NCBI GenBank assembly: GCA_023213395.1
Contig: CM041465.1
Coordinates: 84,017,741-84,081,740, forward strand
Origin: Cycas panzhihuaensis
Lineage: Eukaryota; Cycadophyta
Length of the DNA: 64,000 nt
Direction: 5' to 3'
Shown here piece by piece: positions 43,995 through 55,777 of the stretch. A program made the position numbers and the translations under genes. How positions within the stretch are numbered: the stretch's first letter is position 1; each line of letters starts with the position of its first letter. Below the pieces are notes generated by a model. The model did not search any database. It was not told the DNA's origin and saw only the letters and a program-made list of their open reading frames with translations.

Positions 43995-44900
43995 CAATTA
44001 TGGCATGGAATATTGGGGCATCTATATTTTCCTAGTATTCAACTGATAAACAAATTAAATATGGTGCATGGCCTCTTAAAATTTAAGGCAAAAAAGGGTA
44101 CTTGTAAACCCTATATATTTGGAAAGTAGCATAGAGAAATATTCCCTAAAGGAAAGGGTTGGAGAGCAACTAAAAATTTGAGCCTAATCCACTTTGATAT
44201 TTGTTGTCTTATGCCAATAATTTCACTTAGAGAAGAAAGGTATTTCTTGACTTTTATTGATGAAGTTTCAAGAAAAGTCTAAGTTTATCCATTAAAAGAA
44301 AAGTCTTAGGCATTCAACATATTTAAGGAATTTAAGTAAAAGTGGAGAATGAAAGCTAATAAAGAATAGAAATACTAAGATCAAACAATGGGGGAAAGTA
44401 TACTTCTAAACCATTTATCCAATTTTATAAGAATTATGGAATAAAGAAATAGTTAACGATAACATATACTCCTCAGTGGCATGGAATAACTAAGAGAATA
44501 AATAGAATACTAGTTGACAAGGCCAAGTTAATGATAAAGGCTAAGAATCTTTTAGAAATCTTTTGGATAGAAGTAGTATGTATAAAATCTTACCTGATAA
44601 TCAAGAGTATCACTAAAGTTGTAAGGAATAAAAACACCTAAAGAAGTATGGTCTAATTATAAGCCAATAGTTAGTCATCTTAGAATCTTTATAAGCACTA
44701 TATCTATGCATGTTCCAAAGAAGACACATCAAAAGTTTGATGATAAATGTTTCAAGTGTATTCTTGTTAGCTATAGTAAAGGAAACAAACCTTAAAAGGT
44801 GTATGAATTAATATATAAAAAGGTGCATACTACTTAGGATGTTATCCTTGAAGAAGAATAATCTTGAAATCACATTTAGGAATAGGATAATATAAAAATT
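43995..44900 (+). pseudogene. C3 gag-pre-integrase and integrase remnant
   Basis: LWHGILGHLYFPSIQLINKL, then NLSLIHFDICCLMP (first Asp kept), RYFLTFIDEVSRKV*VYPLK and HILLSGME (equivalent of TPQQNG) follow in order. The second and third acid regions are out of frame or stop-ridden. Confidence 0.75.
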
Positions 44901-45219
44901 TGACAAGATAAATAGAAATAGGTTGAGGAGCAACATGAAATGAGTTCTATAAGACAATATATTATCAATCCTAAAATTGAACAAAAAGAAAAAGGAATTT
45001 GGGGAGGAGAAATTTAAAGATATTCAAGAAACACAATCAAAACTTGAGATTGCTCTACGTATTAAAAAATTTCCCAAACGGTATTTGAAAACTGTGGCTG
45101 AAATTTAATTACTTAAGATTGAAGGTAAACACAAGTCAAAGATGAGACTAGATATAGTTAATTTTCCCTTGATCATAGATGTATTAGATGTTGATGAACT
45201 TTCATGTTTTAAAAAATCT

Positions 45220-46120
45220 AACAAGTAGCACAAGTGGAAGTTAATAATAGATGTTAAAATTCATGTTGTTGAGAAAAATGAAACTTGGAATTTGGTTGAT
45301 TTACCAACAGGTAAATAGGTGATTAGATATAAATGGGTCTACAAGACCAAATTTAAATAAGATAGAATAGTTCATAAACATAATACTACATTGGTAACCA
45401 AAGGGTTCAAGCAGATAGAAGGTATTAATTACTAGGATACATTTGCTCTAGCAGCAAGGATAGTTATAATTAGATTGATACTAGCAATAACTACTCAATT
45501 AAAATGGTAGTTATACTAGCTTAATATCAAGAGTATCTTCCTTAATGGAGATCTTATAGAAGAGGTTTATATGGAGTAACCACTTAGATATGTTTCCAAA
45601 GGTAAAGAGAACTTAGTATGTCACTTGAAGAAGGCTTTATATGGTCTTAAATAGGGTCCAAGAGCTTGGTGTTCTAAGATAAATTGATATTTCCTAAATA
45701 ATAGATTTGAGAGATCACCTATAGATCTAAACGTATACATTACAGTTCAAAGAAATTCAGTCATATTTATGGTAGTATATGTAGATGATATGGTGATCAA
45801 GGAGAACAACACCTCAAAGGTTAAAAGATTAAAAAATGATCTCAAAGAGATATTTGAAATGACAATTCTTGGGTTGCTCCACTATTTTTTGGTAGTGGAA
45901 GTATAGAAAAGGCCTAGAAATTTTTTTATTTCATAGGCTAAGTATACATGGGAAATTTAAAGAAATTTAGAATATAGGATTATAAACCTATTCATACCCC
46001 CATGGAAATAGGTATAAAGTTAATAGCTTTAGATGATAATAATAAGTGAGTTGATGGCACAACATTCAAGTAGCTAGTTGGTAGTTTATTTTCATTAACT
46101 ACTACTAGGCCATATATCTT
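45220..46120 (+). pseudogene. C3 reverse transcriptase remnant
   Basis: VEKNETWNLVDLPTGK, VIRYKWVYKTKFK, LVTKGFKQIEGINY, IFLNGDLIEEVYME, ENLVCHLKKALYGLK and VVYVDDMVI occur in order. The YVDD box is intact. Stops replace Gln at several places (EVYME*P, GLK*GPRAW). Confidence 0.85.
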
Positions 46121-46670
46121 TTTTACAGTAATTATGGTGTTAAGGTTCATGGTTATACCAAAGAAGAGCCACTGGAAAGTTGAGAAGATAATAGGAGGGC
46201 CACTTTAGGTTATTGTTTCAATATGGGTTCATGGTTATAAAGATAGAAGGAGGTCTACTTTAGGTTATTGCTTCAATATAGGTTCTACCATTATCACTTA
46301 GAGTAGCAAGAAATAACCTAATGTTGCTTTATCATCTACTGAGGTAGAGTATAAAGCTATTATTGTAACTACTTATGAGGCCATCTAGTTGAGGTAGTTG
46401 CTTGGTAATTTGGAATTACATAAGGAAAAGGTATCTATATTATATTATGACAATCAAAGTACCTTGAAGCTTACTAAGAATCTACTATACCATGCATATA
46501 CCAAACACATCAAGATACATCATCATTTTATCAGGGAATAAATCTAAAATAAAGAGGTTGAGATTTTATACTGACCAATGGAGGGATAAATTGCTAATAT
46601 TTTTACCAAATCTCTATCCAAGGATAAGTTTTATAAATTTAGAATTGGTGTTAAAACCAATGATATGAAT
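46121..46670 (+). pseudogene. C3 RNase H remnant with a 55-bp internal duplication
   Basis: RRSTLGYCFNIGS-like and ATYEAIWLR-like motifs are legible across several frames. AGGAGGGCCACTTTAGGTTA at 46193 is repeated as AGGAGGTCTACTTTAGGTTA at 46248, an internal duplication of 55 bases that shifts the frame. Confidence 0.65.
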
Positions 46671-46682
46671 ATTAAGGGGGAG

Positions 46683-47130
46683 TGTTAGAGTCTTTAATTG
46701 AGTAATGACAAGTGTTAAGGTATTTTCATAATCTTTCATGGACTATGACTGAACCTAAGTATCTATTAAGGTGTACTATATGTGATGTTAATGATTAATG
46801 ATTGATGAAACATTATTATATTCAAGGTTATTTTGAATGAATGAAATTTAGGTTATAGGTGGACTAATTCTACCTAATATCTTATCTTGTCTTTCATATG
46901 TAATATTATTACGGTTAGTTTTTTAGTTTCATATTTGACCCTTGATCTCATAGGTAGAGGTATGCAATTGTGAGGTGGAGTTGGGGCATCTATTGTATTT
47001 AAGGTAGATGAGATATTAGAATTGGATTCTAATTGTAGGAGTATATTATCTATTTTTTAATCCAAAGTATCATGTTTTTAATTAGATTCATTAAACTATT
47101 AATCATGTTTCTGGCCCATTCCTACTAGGT
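46683..47130 (+). mobile_element. C3 3' LTR (right end uncertain)
   Basis: TGTTAGAGTC begins exactly after the PPT, as expected for a copia LTR. No second copy was found upstream, so the right end is a guess. Confidence 0.5.
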
Positions 47131-48189
47131 TCTAAGTCATTTTTATAAATGAAACCTCTATTGCTTAGAGTTAACCTACTTTCATGGGGGCCATTAATAT
47201 GAGATCCACTACCATAGAAAAGAATAAAGGAAATTTAGAAAAGAGGAATAGAGTAAGAAGAAGGGTATTCACAAAAAGGGAAAAATAGGTAGATAGAATA
47301 AGATTAAAGAATTAAGTAGTGGTGTAGATAGTTGTTGGGGGGGGGCGGGAGAGAGGGGCAAGGGGGAGTGGGTGTCTATAGCCTATTAACCCCCAAAATT
47401 TTATACTAAATTCACTCAATACACTAATATGAGCGTGAAAATTTCAATGAATTATTTAAGTGAGTTTTAAGTGCTTAGAATTAGGATGTGGGGTATACAT
47501 GGTGCATGTATATCATTTTACCTCAAAATTTTATGTTGAAATTAACCTAGTGAAAAATAAATATCCCTACATGGTCATTAAAATAAGATGTATAAAAAAT
47601 AAGTGTAAAAATTAAGTTGTAGTCATTAGTATAGGTTTTTGGTCCAAAAAAATATTTTTTATAGAGGTGACCCTATGGGTTGCAAAGATGACCCTGTGGG
47701 TAGTTTCTCTTATCTCTTTTTTTTATTTTTTATTTTAATAGTAAAGACTTTTGGACTTGTATTTGAAAGGTTTTTGGGCTTGTACCTAAAAGCTTAGATT
47801 AGAAGGAGTTTGTAAATATATTTTGGATTATTTACTTTGGTTCCTATTATGGTGATCTACAATACTTACTGTAGTGACTTTATAATTTCCTTTATTTTTT
47901 TATGTTTTGAATATACTAGATTGCTATTTAATTATGGTATATATATAGTATAAAAATACATAACTATATTAGGTAACAATCTTTAAGTAGACTCTAAACA
48001 TAGGGTTTACTCAGTTTATAAGCCCTTTAACAAATATCTTAGTCAATACTAATTACTTAACCCAATTTTTTATGGTACTAACTATGGAGGTTCATCATGC
48101 ATGTAGTCATGATAGTCGTGCTGAGGTGTTTAAGAAGGTTAGCTTCCTAATACTAATCATAAACTAGTTTACTATAAATTTTCAATGAT
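47131..48189. other. Unassigned AT-rich tract
   Basis: No gene seen. It contains a G-rich purine tract with several G-runs at about 47337-47372 and is otherwise featureless. TGATA at 48190-48194 is the left target duplication of C4. Confidence 0.5.
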
Positions 48190-48194
48190 TGATA

Positions 48195-48414
48195 TGTTAA
48201 GATATAATGTTTTATCTAGGACAGAAAAGGGGGTCATGTTAGACCAACCCTTAAATGCTCTCATGAGATCATGCCACTTGGCAATATCTGAGTGATAGGT
48301 TACATTAGTGGTTGTAACCAACTCATGACTCTTGTATACTTAAGAAAATTGAATCTCAATAGAAAATCATCTCATTCCTTTCTCTGTTTATTTCTAATCT
48401 GAGTTTTTTCAACA
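48195..48414 (+). mobile_element. C4 5' LTR
   Basis: TGTTAAGATATAAT..TTTTTCAACA, 220 bp, TG..CA ends. Short for a copia LTR. Confidence 0.95.
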
Positions 48415-48430
48415 TGGTATCAAAGTAGGC
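48415..48430 (+). other. C4 primer binding site
   Basis: TGGTATCAAAGTAGGC follows the LTR directly and is one base off TGGTATCAGAG, the initiator methionine tRNA-type site. Confidence 0.9.
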
Positions 48431-49066
48431 TGCTCAAACTGACATCTCTTGAGGAGAATTCTTCTGTCTGTCAATTCTATCAAGTGTTGAAGGAAGATTT
48501 ATCAATCAGCGTCATAAATTCTCCATCGTACGGAATTATGCGAGATGCGAACACATGCGGTCATCATTTTTCAACGAAAGGTTCGGATCGAGACAAAATT
48601 TTGCAGGGAGGTAGATCGAAGCACGCCAAACACATCTCTCTTCTAGAGCGAAGCATTTTGAGGCCGTTTTCAAGCCCAAATCAGACCCTAACCAGTCCGC
48701 ACGTTTTTGGAGAAACCAGAGCAAAATTCTCTTCGATTTTCAAAAAAATCCAGGTATTTCTGGTCTGAAATCCTTCACACTATAAATACGTTTGATTTGC
48801 ATCCAAAATCGAAGGTTTATTTTGAGATTTTCCAGTGTTTTTTCTCAAAATTTGAATTTCTGCCCTAGTCGCCGTTTTTCCTTCTCGAGCCGATTTCTCT
48901 CATTTGAAAAGCAGTTTCAAAAATCTGACTTCAGATCCTCATAGGCAACTTGAAAACCTACATTTTGAGGTACACTTCATTTTGGTAGTACACACAGGGT
49001 TTTGTATTGAAATCAAATGCAATTTGTATGAACAAGCCCTAAATCAGGTCCTTCAATTCGAAAATC
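48431..49066 (+). other. C4 leader
   Basis: 636 bases between PBS and gag ATG. Frames of up to 94 codons are open on both strands but show no motif. They are likely chance. Confidence 0.7.
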
Positions 49067-49935
49067 ATGTCTTCCTCCCTCATTACATTGTCTGAACCCG
49101 AAAAACTGACTAGTTCAAATTACCATGTGTGGAAAATCAAAATGGAGACCATTCTGAGGATGAAAGATGCCTGAGAAATTGCTGAAGGAAAGGAAACCCG
49201 TCCTCCTGCTGGTGATGATAAATTGAAGAGCTGGATTGAAAGGAATAACTTGGGTAGTCTCACTCTAAAATGTCTATTTCGGATTCGTACTTGTCTATGT
49301 TGAAAACCGAACTGGACTTCAAATGGAAATGTTTAGAAAACCTATATGGTCAAAAGAATAAAGTGAGGATAATCACACTCAAAGAAGAGTTGTACAAACT
49401 CCATATGAAAGAAAATGAAGCAGTGGAAGAATTTATGCATAAAATGATCACTGTGAGAAATAATCTTCGAAAGTCTTTGGAGGAATGATATCTGAACAAG
49501 ACCTTGTAGAAATAGTAATAGCAAGGCTACCCAAATCTTTTGATACCATTGTTAACACTATCACTGACAGTGATAGGTTGGATAAATTAACTCTTGATGA
49601 ATTGACAGGACTGCTATTAAGACAGGAGCAGAGAAACAAAAGATATGAAAATACGACAGAGCTAGAAGATGCTTTTGCATCTAGATTGAATCTCAGGCAA
49701 AGAGGAAGATAACAATTTCGTGCATCAAGCAGAATGTCAGATTCCAGAGGTTGAGGACGCTGGTCAAATTCCAGAGGACGAGGACGCAGCAGAGAAAATA
49801 GAATATGCTACAACTGTGGACGAACTGGACACTTCGCCAACAATTGTAGGATCTTCGACATATGCTGCTACTGCGGACAGAGTGGACACTATCCTTATCA
49901 GTGTCCTCAAAGATGAAGTGAAATTTACAAAGGAA
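49067..49935 (+). pseudogene. C4 gag with two CCHC zinc knuckles
   Basis: ATG 49067 starts MSSSLITLSEPEKLTSSNYH and VWKIKMETILRMKDA, the copia gag signature. A TGA follows (Trp or Arg site). The frame changes near 49268 into SDSYLSMLKTELDFKWKCLE and VEEFMHKMITVRNNLRK, and again near 49485 into LVEIVIARLPKSFDTIVNTI. Two perfect knuckles, CYNCGRTGHFANNC and CYCGQSGHYPYQC, lie at about 49806-49910. TAA at 49710 and TGA at about 49752 break the Arg/Ser-rich stretch before the knuckles; both are C-to-T type losses. The overlapping frame 49720-50031 is a shadow. Confidence 0.88.
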
Positions 49936-50245
49936 AAAGACCTATCAACGGATACAGCAAAGAAAAAGATGAAGAAGAAGAAGAAGAAGAAGAGGAGACT
50001 GCTTTCATCACAGCACTGGTTACGGGAATGAAAGACAAAGACATTTGGTACATAGACTCAGGAGCCTCTAAACACATGACAAGTCGGGAAGACTGGTTCC
50101 AAACCATAAGTCCATACAATATGGACAAGTCCGTGGAGCTGGGTGACAAGTACTCCCTTAACATCAAAGGGATTGGAACCATTTCAAGAATCAATGGAAA
50201 TGAAAGAAAAATTGGAAATGTTCTCTATGTACGGACACGAAGATG
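49936..50245 (+). CDS. C4 protease, open
   Basis: In the same phase as the knuckles an acidic run encoded by a GAA repeat (about 49966-50000) leads to TAFITALVTGMKDKDIWYID, SGASKHMTSREDWF (catalytic DSGA at 50055-50066), VELGDKYSLNIKGIGTISRI and KIGNVLYV. This is a complete copia retropepsin with an intact active site. The frame changes at about 50240. Confidence 0.82.
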
Positions 50246-51620
50246 AATCTTCTTCGATCTCAACTAAGCAAAAAGGGACTGAGGACCATTTTTGATGAAG
50301 AAGGGAATTGCCACATCCTGGATATGAAAAAAGATGGGAAAATTGTTGGAAAAGGGATCAGATGCAATGATCTCTACAAACTTCTGTCAAATCCTGTACT
50401 TCCTTGTTTGAAAGAAAAAGCTTGTATTGCTCTTAAATCTGATAATAAAGTATGGCATTTAAGGTATGGACATCTCCCAATTGACACACTTAAACAAATG
50501 GAAAAGTCAGAAATGGTAAATGGTTTACCTAATATCTCTTCAGATACATTTGTTTGTAAAGGTTGTCAACTCAGAAAATAGCATAGGTTTCCTTTTAAAG
50601 AAAGCACTTGGAAATCTTAGTCTAAATTAGATCTGGTACACACAGATATTTGTGGCCCTATTTCACCACTGTCAATAAATGGATGCAGATATTTCTTAAC
50701 TTTCATTAATGATTTCACTCAAAACATTTGGGTATATTTTTTACATAATAAGTCTGAAGTCTTTGAAACATTTAAAGAATTTAAGGCAGAAGTTGAGCTA
50801 GAATCAGGAATGAAAATCAAGTATATCAGGTCAGATGGAGGAGGAGAATATATGTCGAACGAGTTTCTAAATTACTGCAAATCTGAGAGGAATTAGAGAC
50901 AAGTAACAACTCCCTATACTCCTCAGTCAAATGGAGTAGCTGAAAGAAAGAATAGAACCTTGATGGAGATGGCTTGAAGCATGATGTATGGAACAAAGAT
51001 ATCAAAGACATACTGGGTAGAAGCAACAAGACAAAGATGCTACTTGATAAATGTAAGTCCAACCAGGGATCTCAAGAACGCGTCACTCCAGAGGAAGCTT
51101 GGATAGGTTTGAAACCTGATGTAAGTTTTCTCAAGGTTTTTGGCAGTCAAGCATTTGTGTATATTCCTGATAAAAAGAGGTCTAAATTAGATGCAAAAAG
51201 TATAGAATATGTTTTGATAGGATATAGTAAAAATTCAAAGGCATATAAGTGCATAGATCCTAGAACAAATAGAATCTATGTGAGTAGAGATGTCGTGTTT
51301 AATGAAGATAGCTCAGAAGAACCCTCACAGATCAAAATAATAGAAAGCGAAAAGGAACTGGGAACTGCCGGACATAGAATAATGCAGGAAGATGAGGAAG
51401 AAGGTCAGCCAGGAATCACTTCAGAAAATCAAGAAACTGGAGAAGAAAACGAGCTAGAAGAAGGACAAGCCGATTCGTCATCAACAACAGGTCAGGAAGA
51501 CAACATCGAAAAGGAGGGACCATCATTACCAACTGATCAGGGAGACATCATCGAAAAAGGAAATCCACAGAAGCAAAAAAACTGCCGAAATGGTATATCA
51601 AAACTGTTGAAGAAGGAAAT
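50243..51620 (+). pseudogene. C4 gag-pre-integrase and integrase
   Basis: 50243-50581 encodes MNLLRSQLSKKGLRTIFDEE and WHLRYGHLPIDTLKQMEK..FVCKGCQLRK, with the HHCC zinc residues. A TAG for Gln follows at about 50579. The core then reads DLVHTDICGP (Asp), YIRSDGGGEYMS (Asp) and NGVAERKNRTL (Glu), so the D,D,E set is intact. The last part (about 51070-51310) reads VTPEEAWIGLKPDVSFLKVF, DAKSIEYVLIGYSKNSKAYK and YVSRDVVFNED in another phase. An acidic, repetitive linker follows to about 51620. Confidence 0.88.
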
Positions 51621-52530
51621 ATATTGGAACAAAAAACTCGAGGGCAAAGATCAAGAGCTCTCCTAAGTAAGGTTGAACCACAGAATTTTGACGAAGCGAA
51701 AGATCATCCAGAATGGAGAGAAGTAATGGACAATGAAATAAATTCAATCAAGAAAAATCAAACGTGGGAATTAGTAGAGCTACCTGCTAATAAATCTCAT
51801 CAGAAGCAAATGGGTTTACAAAACAAAGAAAGGAGTTGATGGCCAAATTAAAAAACATAAGGCAAGGTTAGTTGCAAAAGGATATACTCAAACTGCAGGT
51901 ATAGATTATGATGAGACTTTCTCCAAAGAGCAAAGATGAACACAAGAAGGACAAGAATAGCCTTACCGCTACCCAAGGTTGGGGAATCTCTCAGATGGAC
52001 GTAAAAAGTGCCTTCCTAAATGGTGAACTGGAAGAAGAGGTTTATATGCAACAACCAGATGGATACGTGAGCAGGAAAAGAAAATCTAGTCCGCAAATTG
52101 AAAAAGGCCTTGTATGGTCTAAAACAAGCACCGTGTGCCCAGTATGCAAAACTAGATCACTTTCTTGAAGAAAATAAGTTCATTCTTGTAATTGATTCCA
52201 TGCAGACGGAAGGAAAACAAACAACAAGATAACAATAATTGTTGTTTATGTGGATGATATCTTCATCGGGAATGATGTAGAAGGAATCAAGTGGATCAAA
52301 AGTCAACTTCAAAGAAAAAATTTGAAATGATGATTTAGGTTCACTAAATTATTATTTGGGACCGGAAATAGGTCAACACTAAAACTATGTAACTTTGTCC
52401 CAAAGTAACTACATCAAAAGTCTACTTGTTCGATTTCGGATGGAAAACCGCAATCCATGCACCACCCCATGGAAACAAATTGCAATCTAAAGAGATAATA
52501 TGGAAAAGATACCGATGCTACTCAGACAGC
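51621..52530 (+). pseudogene. C4 reverse transcriptase
   Basis: VEPQNFDEAKDHPEWREVMD, NEINSIKKNQTWELVELPAN, KKHKARLVAKGYTQTAGIDY and MDVKSAFLNGELEEEVYMQQ lie in changing phases. The active-site box YVDD is intact at 52247-52258 (VVYVDDIFIG). At least three frame changes occur between 51830 and 52330. Confidence 0.87.
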
Positions 52531-53194
52531 AAATGATTGGAAGTCCGATCTACCGACAGCCACGGACACGACATATCCTACTCAGTAGGACTAATATCAA
52601 GGTATATGCAGAATCCAAAGCTGAGACACTGGCAAGTAGCAAAAAGAATTCTGAGATATCTCAAAGGAACAACAGATCTCAAGTTAGTCTATTCAAAGGG
52701 GCATCCAATCAAAATCACAGGATACTGCGATCCAGACTGGGCAAGCGACAAAGAACAAAGGAAATCCACAAGTGGTTTTTGTTTTTTCTTGGGAGATTCA
52801 GCAATCTCATGGTGCAGCAAAAAACAAGCAATAGTGGCTCTCTCCTTTACAGAAGCAGAATATAAAGCATCCACATCAGCAACCTGTGAAGCCATCTGGT
52901 TAAGACAACTCTTGCTCGATTTAAATCAATAGCAGAAAGAAGCAACTTCTCTAAAGTGTGACAACCAAAGTGCCATCAAGCTGACCAAAAATCCAATTCT
53001 GCATGCAAGAACAAAACATATTGAAGTTCATCATCACTTTATAAGAGAAAAAGTGTAGAACAAAGAAATAGACTTGGAATACTGTTCGACATATGAACAA
53101 GTTGCAGATCTTCTGACAAAACCTCTTGGGAGAGAAAGACTCAGATATTTGAGAGACAAGATTGGACTTTTAGAGATAAAACATTAAGAGGGGG
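52531..53194 (+). pseudogene. C4 RNase H and PPT
   Basis: 52537-52932 is open and reads YAVGLISRYMQNPKLRHWQV-like sequence, AKRILRYLKGTTDLKLVYSK, ITGYCDPDWASDKEQRKSTS, ALSFTEAEYKASTSATCEAI and WLRQLLLDLNQ. A TAG for Gln follows, then [35 protein letters not shown] and VADLLTKPLG. The catalytic D, E and D are all kept. The tract AAGAGGGGG at 53186-53194 is the PPT. Confidence 0.9.
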
Positions 53195-53413
53195 TGTTAA
53201 GATATAATGTTTTATCTAGGATGTAAAAGGGGTCATGTTAGACCAACCCTTAAATGCTCTCATGAGATCATGCCACTTGGTAATATCTGAGTGATAGGTT
53301 ACATTAGTGGTTGTAACCAACTCATGACTCTTGTATACTTAAGAAAATTGAATCTCAATAGAAAATCATCTCATTCCTTTCTCTGTTTGTTTCTAATCTA
53401 AGTTTTTTCAACA
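53195..53413 (+). mobile_element. C4 3' LTR
   Basis: 219 bp, TGTTAAG..TTCAACA, nearly identical to the 5' LTR and followed by TGATA. Confidence 0.95.
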
Positions 53414-53418
53414 TGATA

Positions 53419-53984
53419 AGCTTCCTACTCCAAGATAGAAAGGAAGTCTAATAGGGTCCTCTTATATACTTGAAGTTATATGTAGTTTCATTTCTATATG
53501 CATGTGTTATCTAAGGCCTATGTAAGTAGGTAACTTACTTCACTTCATATGCTAACATATACCTAACTATGCTTAGTTGAGAATGGCAATTATATGTGGA
53601 TGTTTAAAGACCTTTGAAATTATTCTCTTCTTAGACTCACTCAGGAAGAAAAGAAAAGGGTGCAAGAAAAGATTTATTATGTTTCCTTAATCTTTGCAAT
53701 TAGTAGAAGGAACAACAATGTAAAGAGAGTATTCTAAACAGAAAAATAATAGGTAAGTAAACAAATCAAAGGAAAGGGTTATATGTTTTTTTCACTATGG
53801 GATTTTTTTTTTTTAAATTATTTTTGTTCCTCTACTATTCAACTTATTCATGATAATGCTTTTTTGTATTAAATAGTCATACTAGCTAGGGTTTAATACC
53901 ACTTAGGATATGTTTATCCTAATCTTCTTCAACACACTTGATTTACTTCAAGCTCAAAGGGCATAATAATAAGACTTAAGAATC
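53419..53984. other. Unassigned AT-rich tract right of C4
   Basis: No gene or repeat recognised. It ends where the C5 RNase H C-terminus begins. Confidence 0.5.
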
Positions 53985-55133
53985 AAATAAATTACTTTTA
54001 TTATTTTGATTTACCAAGTGCTTTGGTGAAGATGTTTGCAACCTAGTCCTTAGTTGGTTAATAGATGAGATCAACTTCTCCATTTTGAACATGTTCACAG
54101 ATGAAGTGATAATGGACCATAATGTGCTTAGTTCTAGCATAGAATACATGATTCTTTATCATCATCAATATATCTTGATTGTCACAATAGAGGATGGTAG
54201 GTATATGTTGTTGAAGTCTAAGCTCAATAAGAATCCTTCAAAGCTAAATCAACTCTATTATGGCATGTACAACTACTTTGTATTCTACTTTGATGGAGGA
54301 AATGGAAGTATTTGGCTACTTCTTACAACTCTAAGAGATTGCATCTGAGTTCATGTTAAAACAATATCCTAGAGTTGAATGGTAAGTGTCATAGAAACCT
54401 ATCCAATCAACATCTTTGTGTCCCTTTAGGATAAGAGAGTCTGTTTGGTTATATTCAAAACCAAACTAATGTGTGCCATGAATGTATTTGAGGATCCTAG
54501 TTGCAACTTTCTAATAGGATGCTTTAGGCTATGACATATACCTAGAGTAAATCCCAACTACATATGATATATCTGATCGAGTGTGGGTGAGATAAATGAG
54601 GCTTTTAACTAACTGTTAGTACAAAGTGGGATTAATTAGCTTTCCTTACTCGTCTAGATTTATCTTTGTTCTTATTTCTATAGGAATTGGTGATGACTTG
54701 TATTTTATCATCTTGAATCTTTATAAGAGCTCATTGGTATATTTTGTTTGAGTCAAGAAGATATGTCCTAGTTCTTGCCAAACTTTAATTCCAAGAAAGT
54801 AATGAAGCAACCCAAGATCTGCCATTTTAAAGTTGCTTTTAAATTCTAGATAAAGCTAAGTAATGCCTTCAATGTTATTGCCAATGATTACAAGATCGTC
54901 CATATAGAGAATAATGATTGTGAATAAATTATCTCTAATATGAATATACAAGTCTAGGTTAAAGGGTGAATGATTAAATTCATATTATTTAAGAAAGGTA
55001 TAAATTTTGTATACCAAGTACATAGTACTTACTTGAGCCTATATAGGGCTTTCTTGAGTTTATAGACTAAGAGTTCATAGCTTAGAATAATATAACTAAG
55101 GGGTTATTTTAAGAAAACCTCTTCTTTGAGCTC
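53985..55133 (-). pseudogene. C5: fragment of a Ty1/copia element (RT and RNase H)
   Basis: Reading down on the - strand from about 55130: KEEVFLK, SYELLVYKLKKALYRLK, the active-site box YMDD at 54895-54906, then NFKMADLGLLHYFLGIKVWQ and IFLTQTKYTNEL, with RNase H remnants to about 54000 where the KALGK-type C-terminus is visible. The upstream part is cut at about 55133 by the N3 LTR. The + strand frame at 54085-54348 is only a shadow. Many stops. Confidence 0.8.
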
Positions 55134-55481
55134 TATTAGGACTAACCCTAATATTACTAAAGAATTGTATGTCTAGGGCCCCTCAAAGCCATCTTTGAGG
55201 CCCCTTAGGGAATTTAGAGCCTTCCAATAGCCACCTAGAGCCGACATAACTTTATTAAGGTATGTGCATTTAATTATTATTATTATTTTTTTAATATTAT
55301 TTGAATTATTTATTGGCTAACATGCAGGTCAGGTGATGACGCTTGCCGCCTCCCCAAAACTCTATTTAAGGGGTGGGAATACCTCCTTGGTGTTTTTTAA
55401 CACCACTAACTTTAGAAATCACTTTGTTTACTCAAGATGTCTATGATCTAACATCTCACTTTACTCCTCTAAATCCATCAT
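55134..55481 (+). mobile_element. N3 5' LTR (N family), start approximate
   Basis: The segment CTCCCCAAAACTCTATTTAA then GGGGTGGGAATACCTCCTTG and the hairpin GGTGTT-TTTT-AACACC (55389-55404) line up with the N1 and N2 LTRs. It ends directly before a PBS-like TGGTATCATAGC at 55482. The left end (TATTAGGA, degraded from TGTTGGGG) is set by where C5 coding sequence stops. Confidence 0.65.
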
Positions 55482-55696
55482 TTGGTATCATAGCATAAAA
55501 GATTGGTTGATAACTATTTATGTGATCTAGCTCTTCATATGCTTAGCGAAAGTGTTGTATATGACTACTTATTAGAATCTTGACAAGCTCATCTATCTAC
55601 TAGAGAAATCAGTTTGACGTTTTACCTTGTGTGGAAGAAGATCTTGTACTTAGAAGTCAATCTTCTACAACTAGTTATAACTGCATTACCAAGTTC

Positions 55697-55777
<81 letters not shown>

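Larger units (their letters stand above)
43556..46682 (+). mobile_element. C3: heavily decayed Ty1/copia element
   Basis: Copia order is readable despite a stop every 10-30 codons: protease region WNIELDSIRHMIG (about 43600), linker NVLCVPGLKINLISIN, gag-pre-integrase LWHGILGHLYFPSIQLINKL (44000), integrase, RT with box YVDD at 45778-45789, RNase H remnants, and PPT ATTAAGGGGGAG at 46671-46682. No open frame exceeds about 60 codons. Loss of frame is mostly by TAG/TAA/TGA plus small indels. Confidence 0.85.
48195..53413 (+). mobile_element. C4: complete-structure Ty1/copia retrotransposon, broken ORF
   Basis: LTRs at 48195-48414 (220 bp) and 53195-53413 (219 bp) are flanked by a perfect TGATA duplication (48190-48194 and 53414-53418). 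PBS TGGTATCAAAGTAGGC follows the 5' LTR and AAGAGGGGG precedes the 3' LTR. All copia domains are present in order: gag, two zinc knuckles, protease, integrase, RT and RNase H. LTRs differ by six substitutions and one indel (about 2.7%). The polyprotein has a handful of stops and roughly five frame changes, so this copy is not autonomous, although it is young. Confidence 0.96.

Noticed and set aside
54085-54348. 87-codon + strand frame
   Set aside because: It is the antisense of the copia RNase H remnant in C5.
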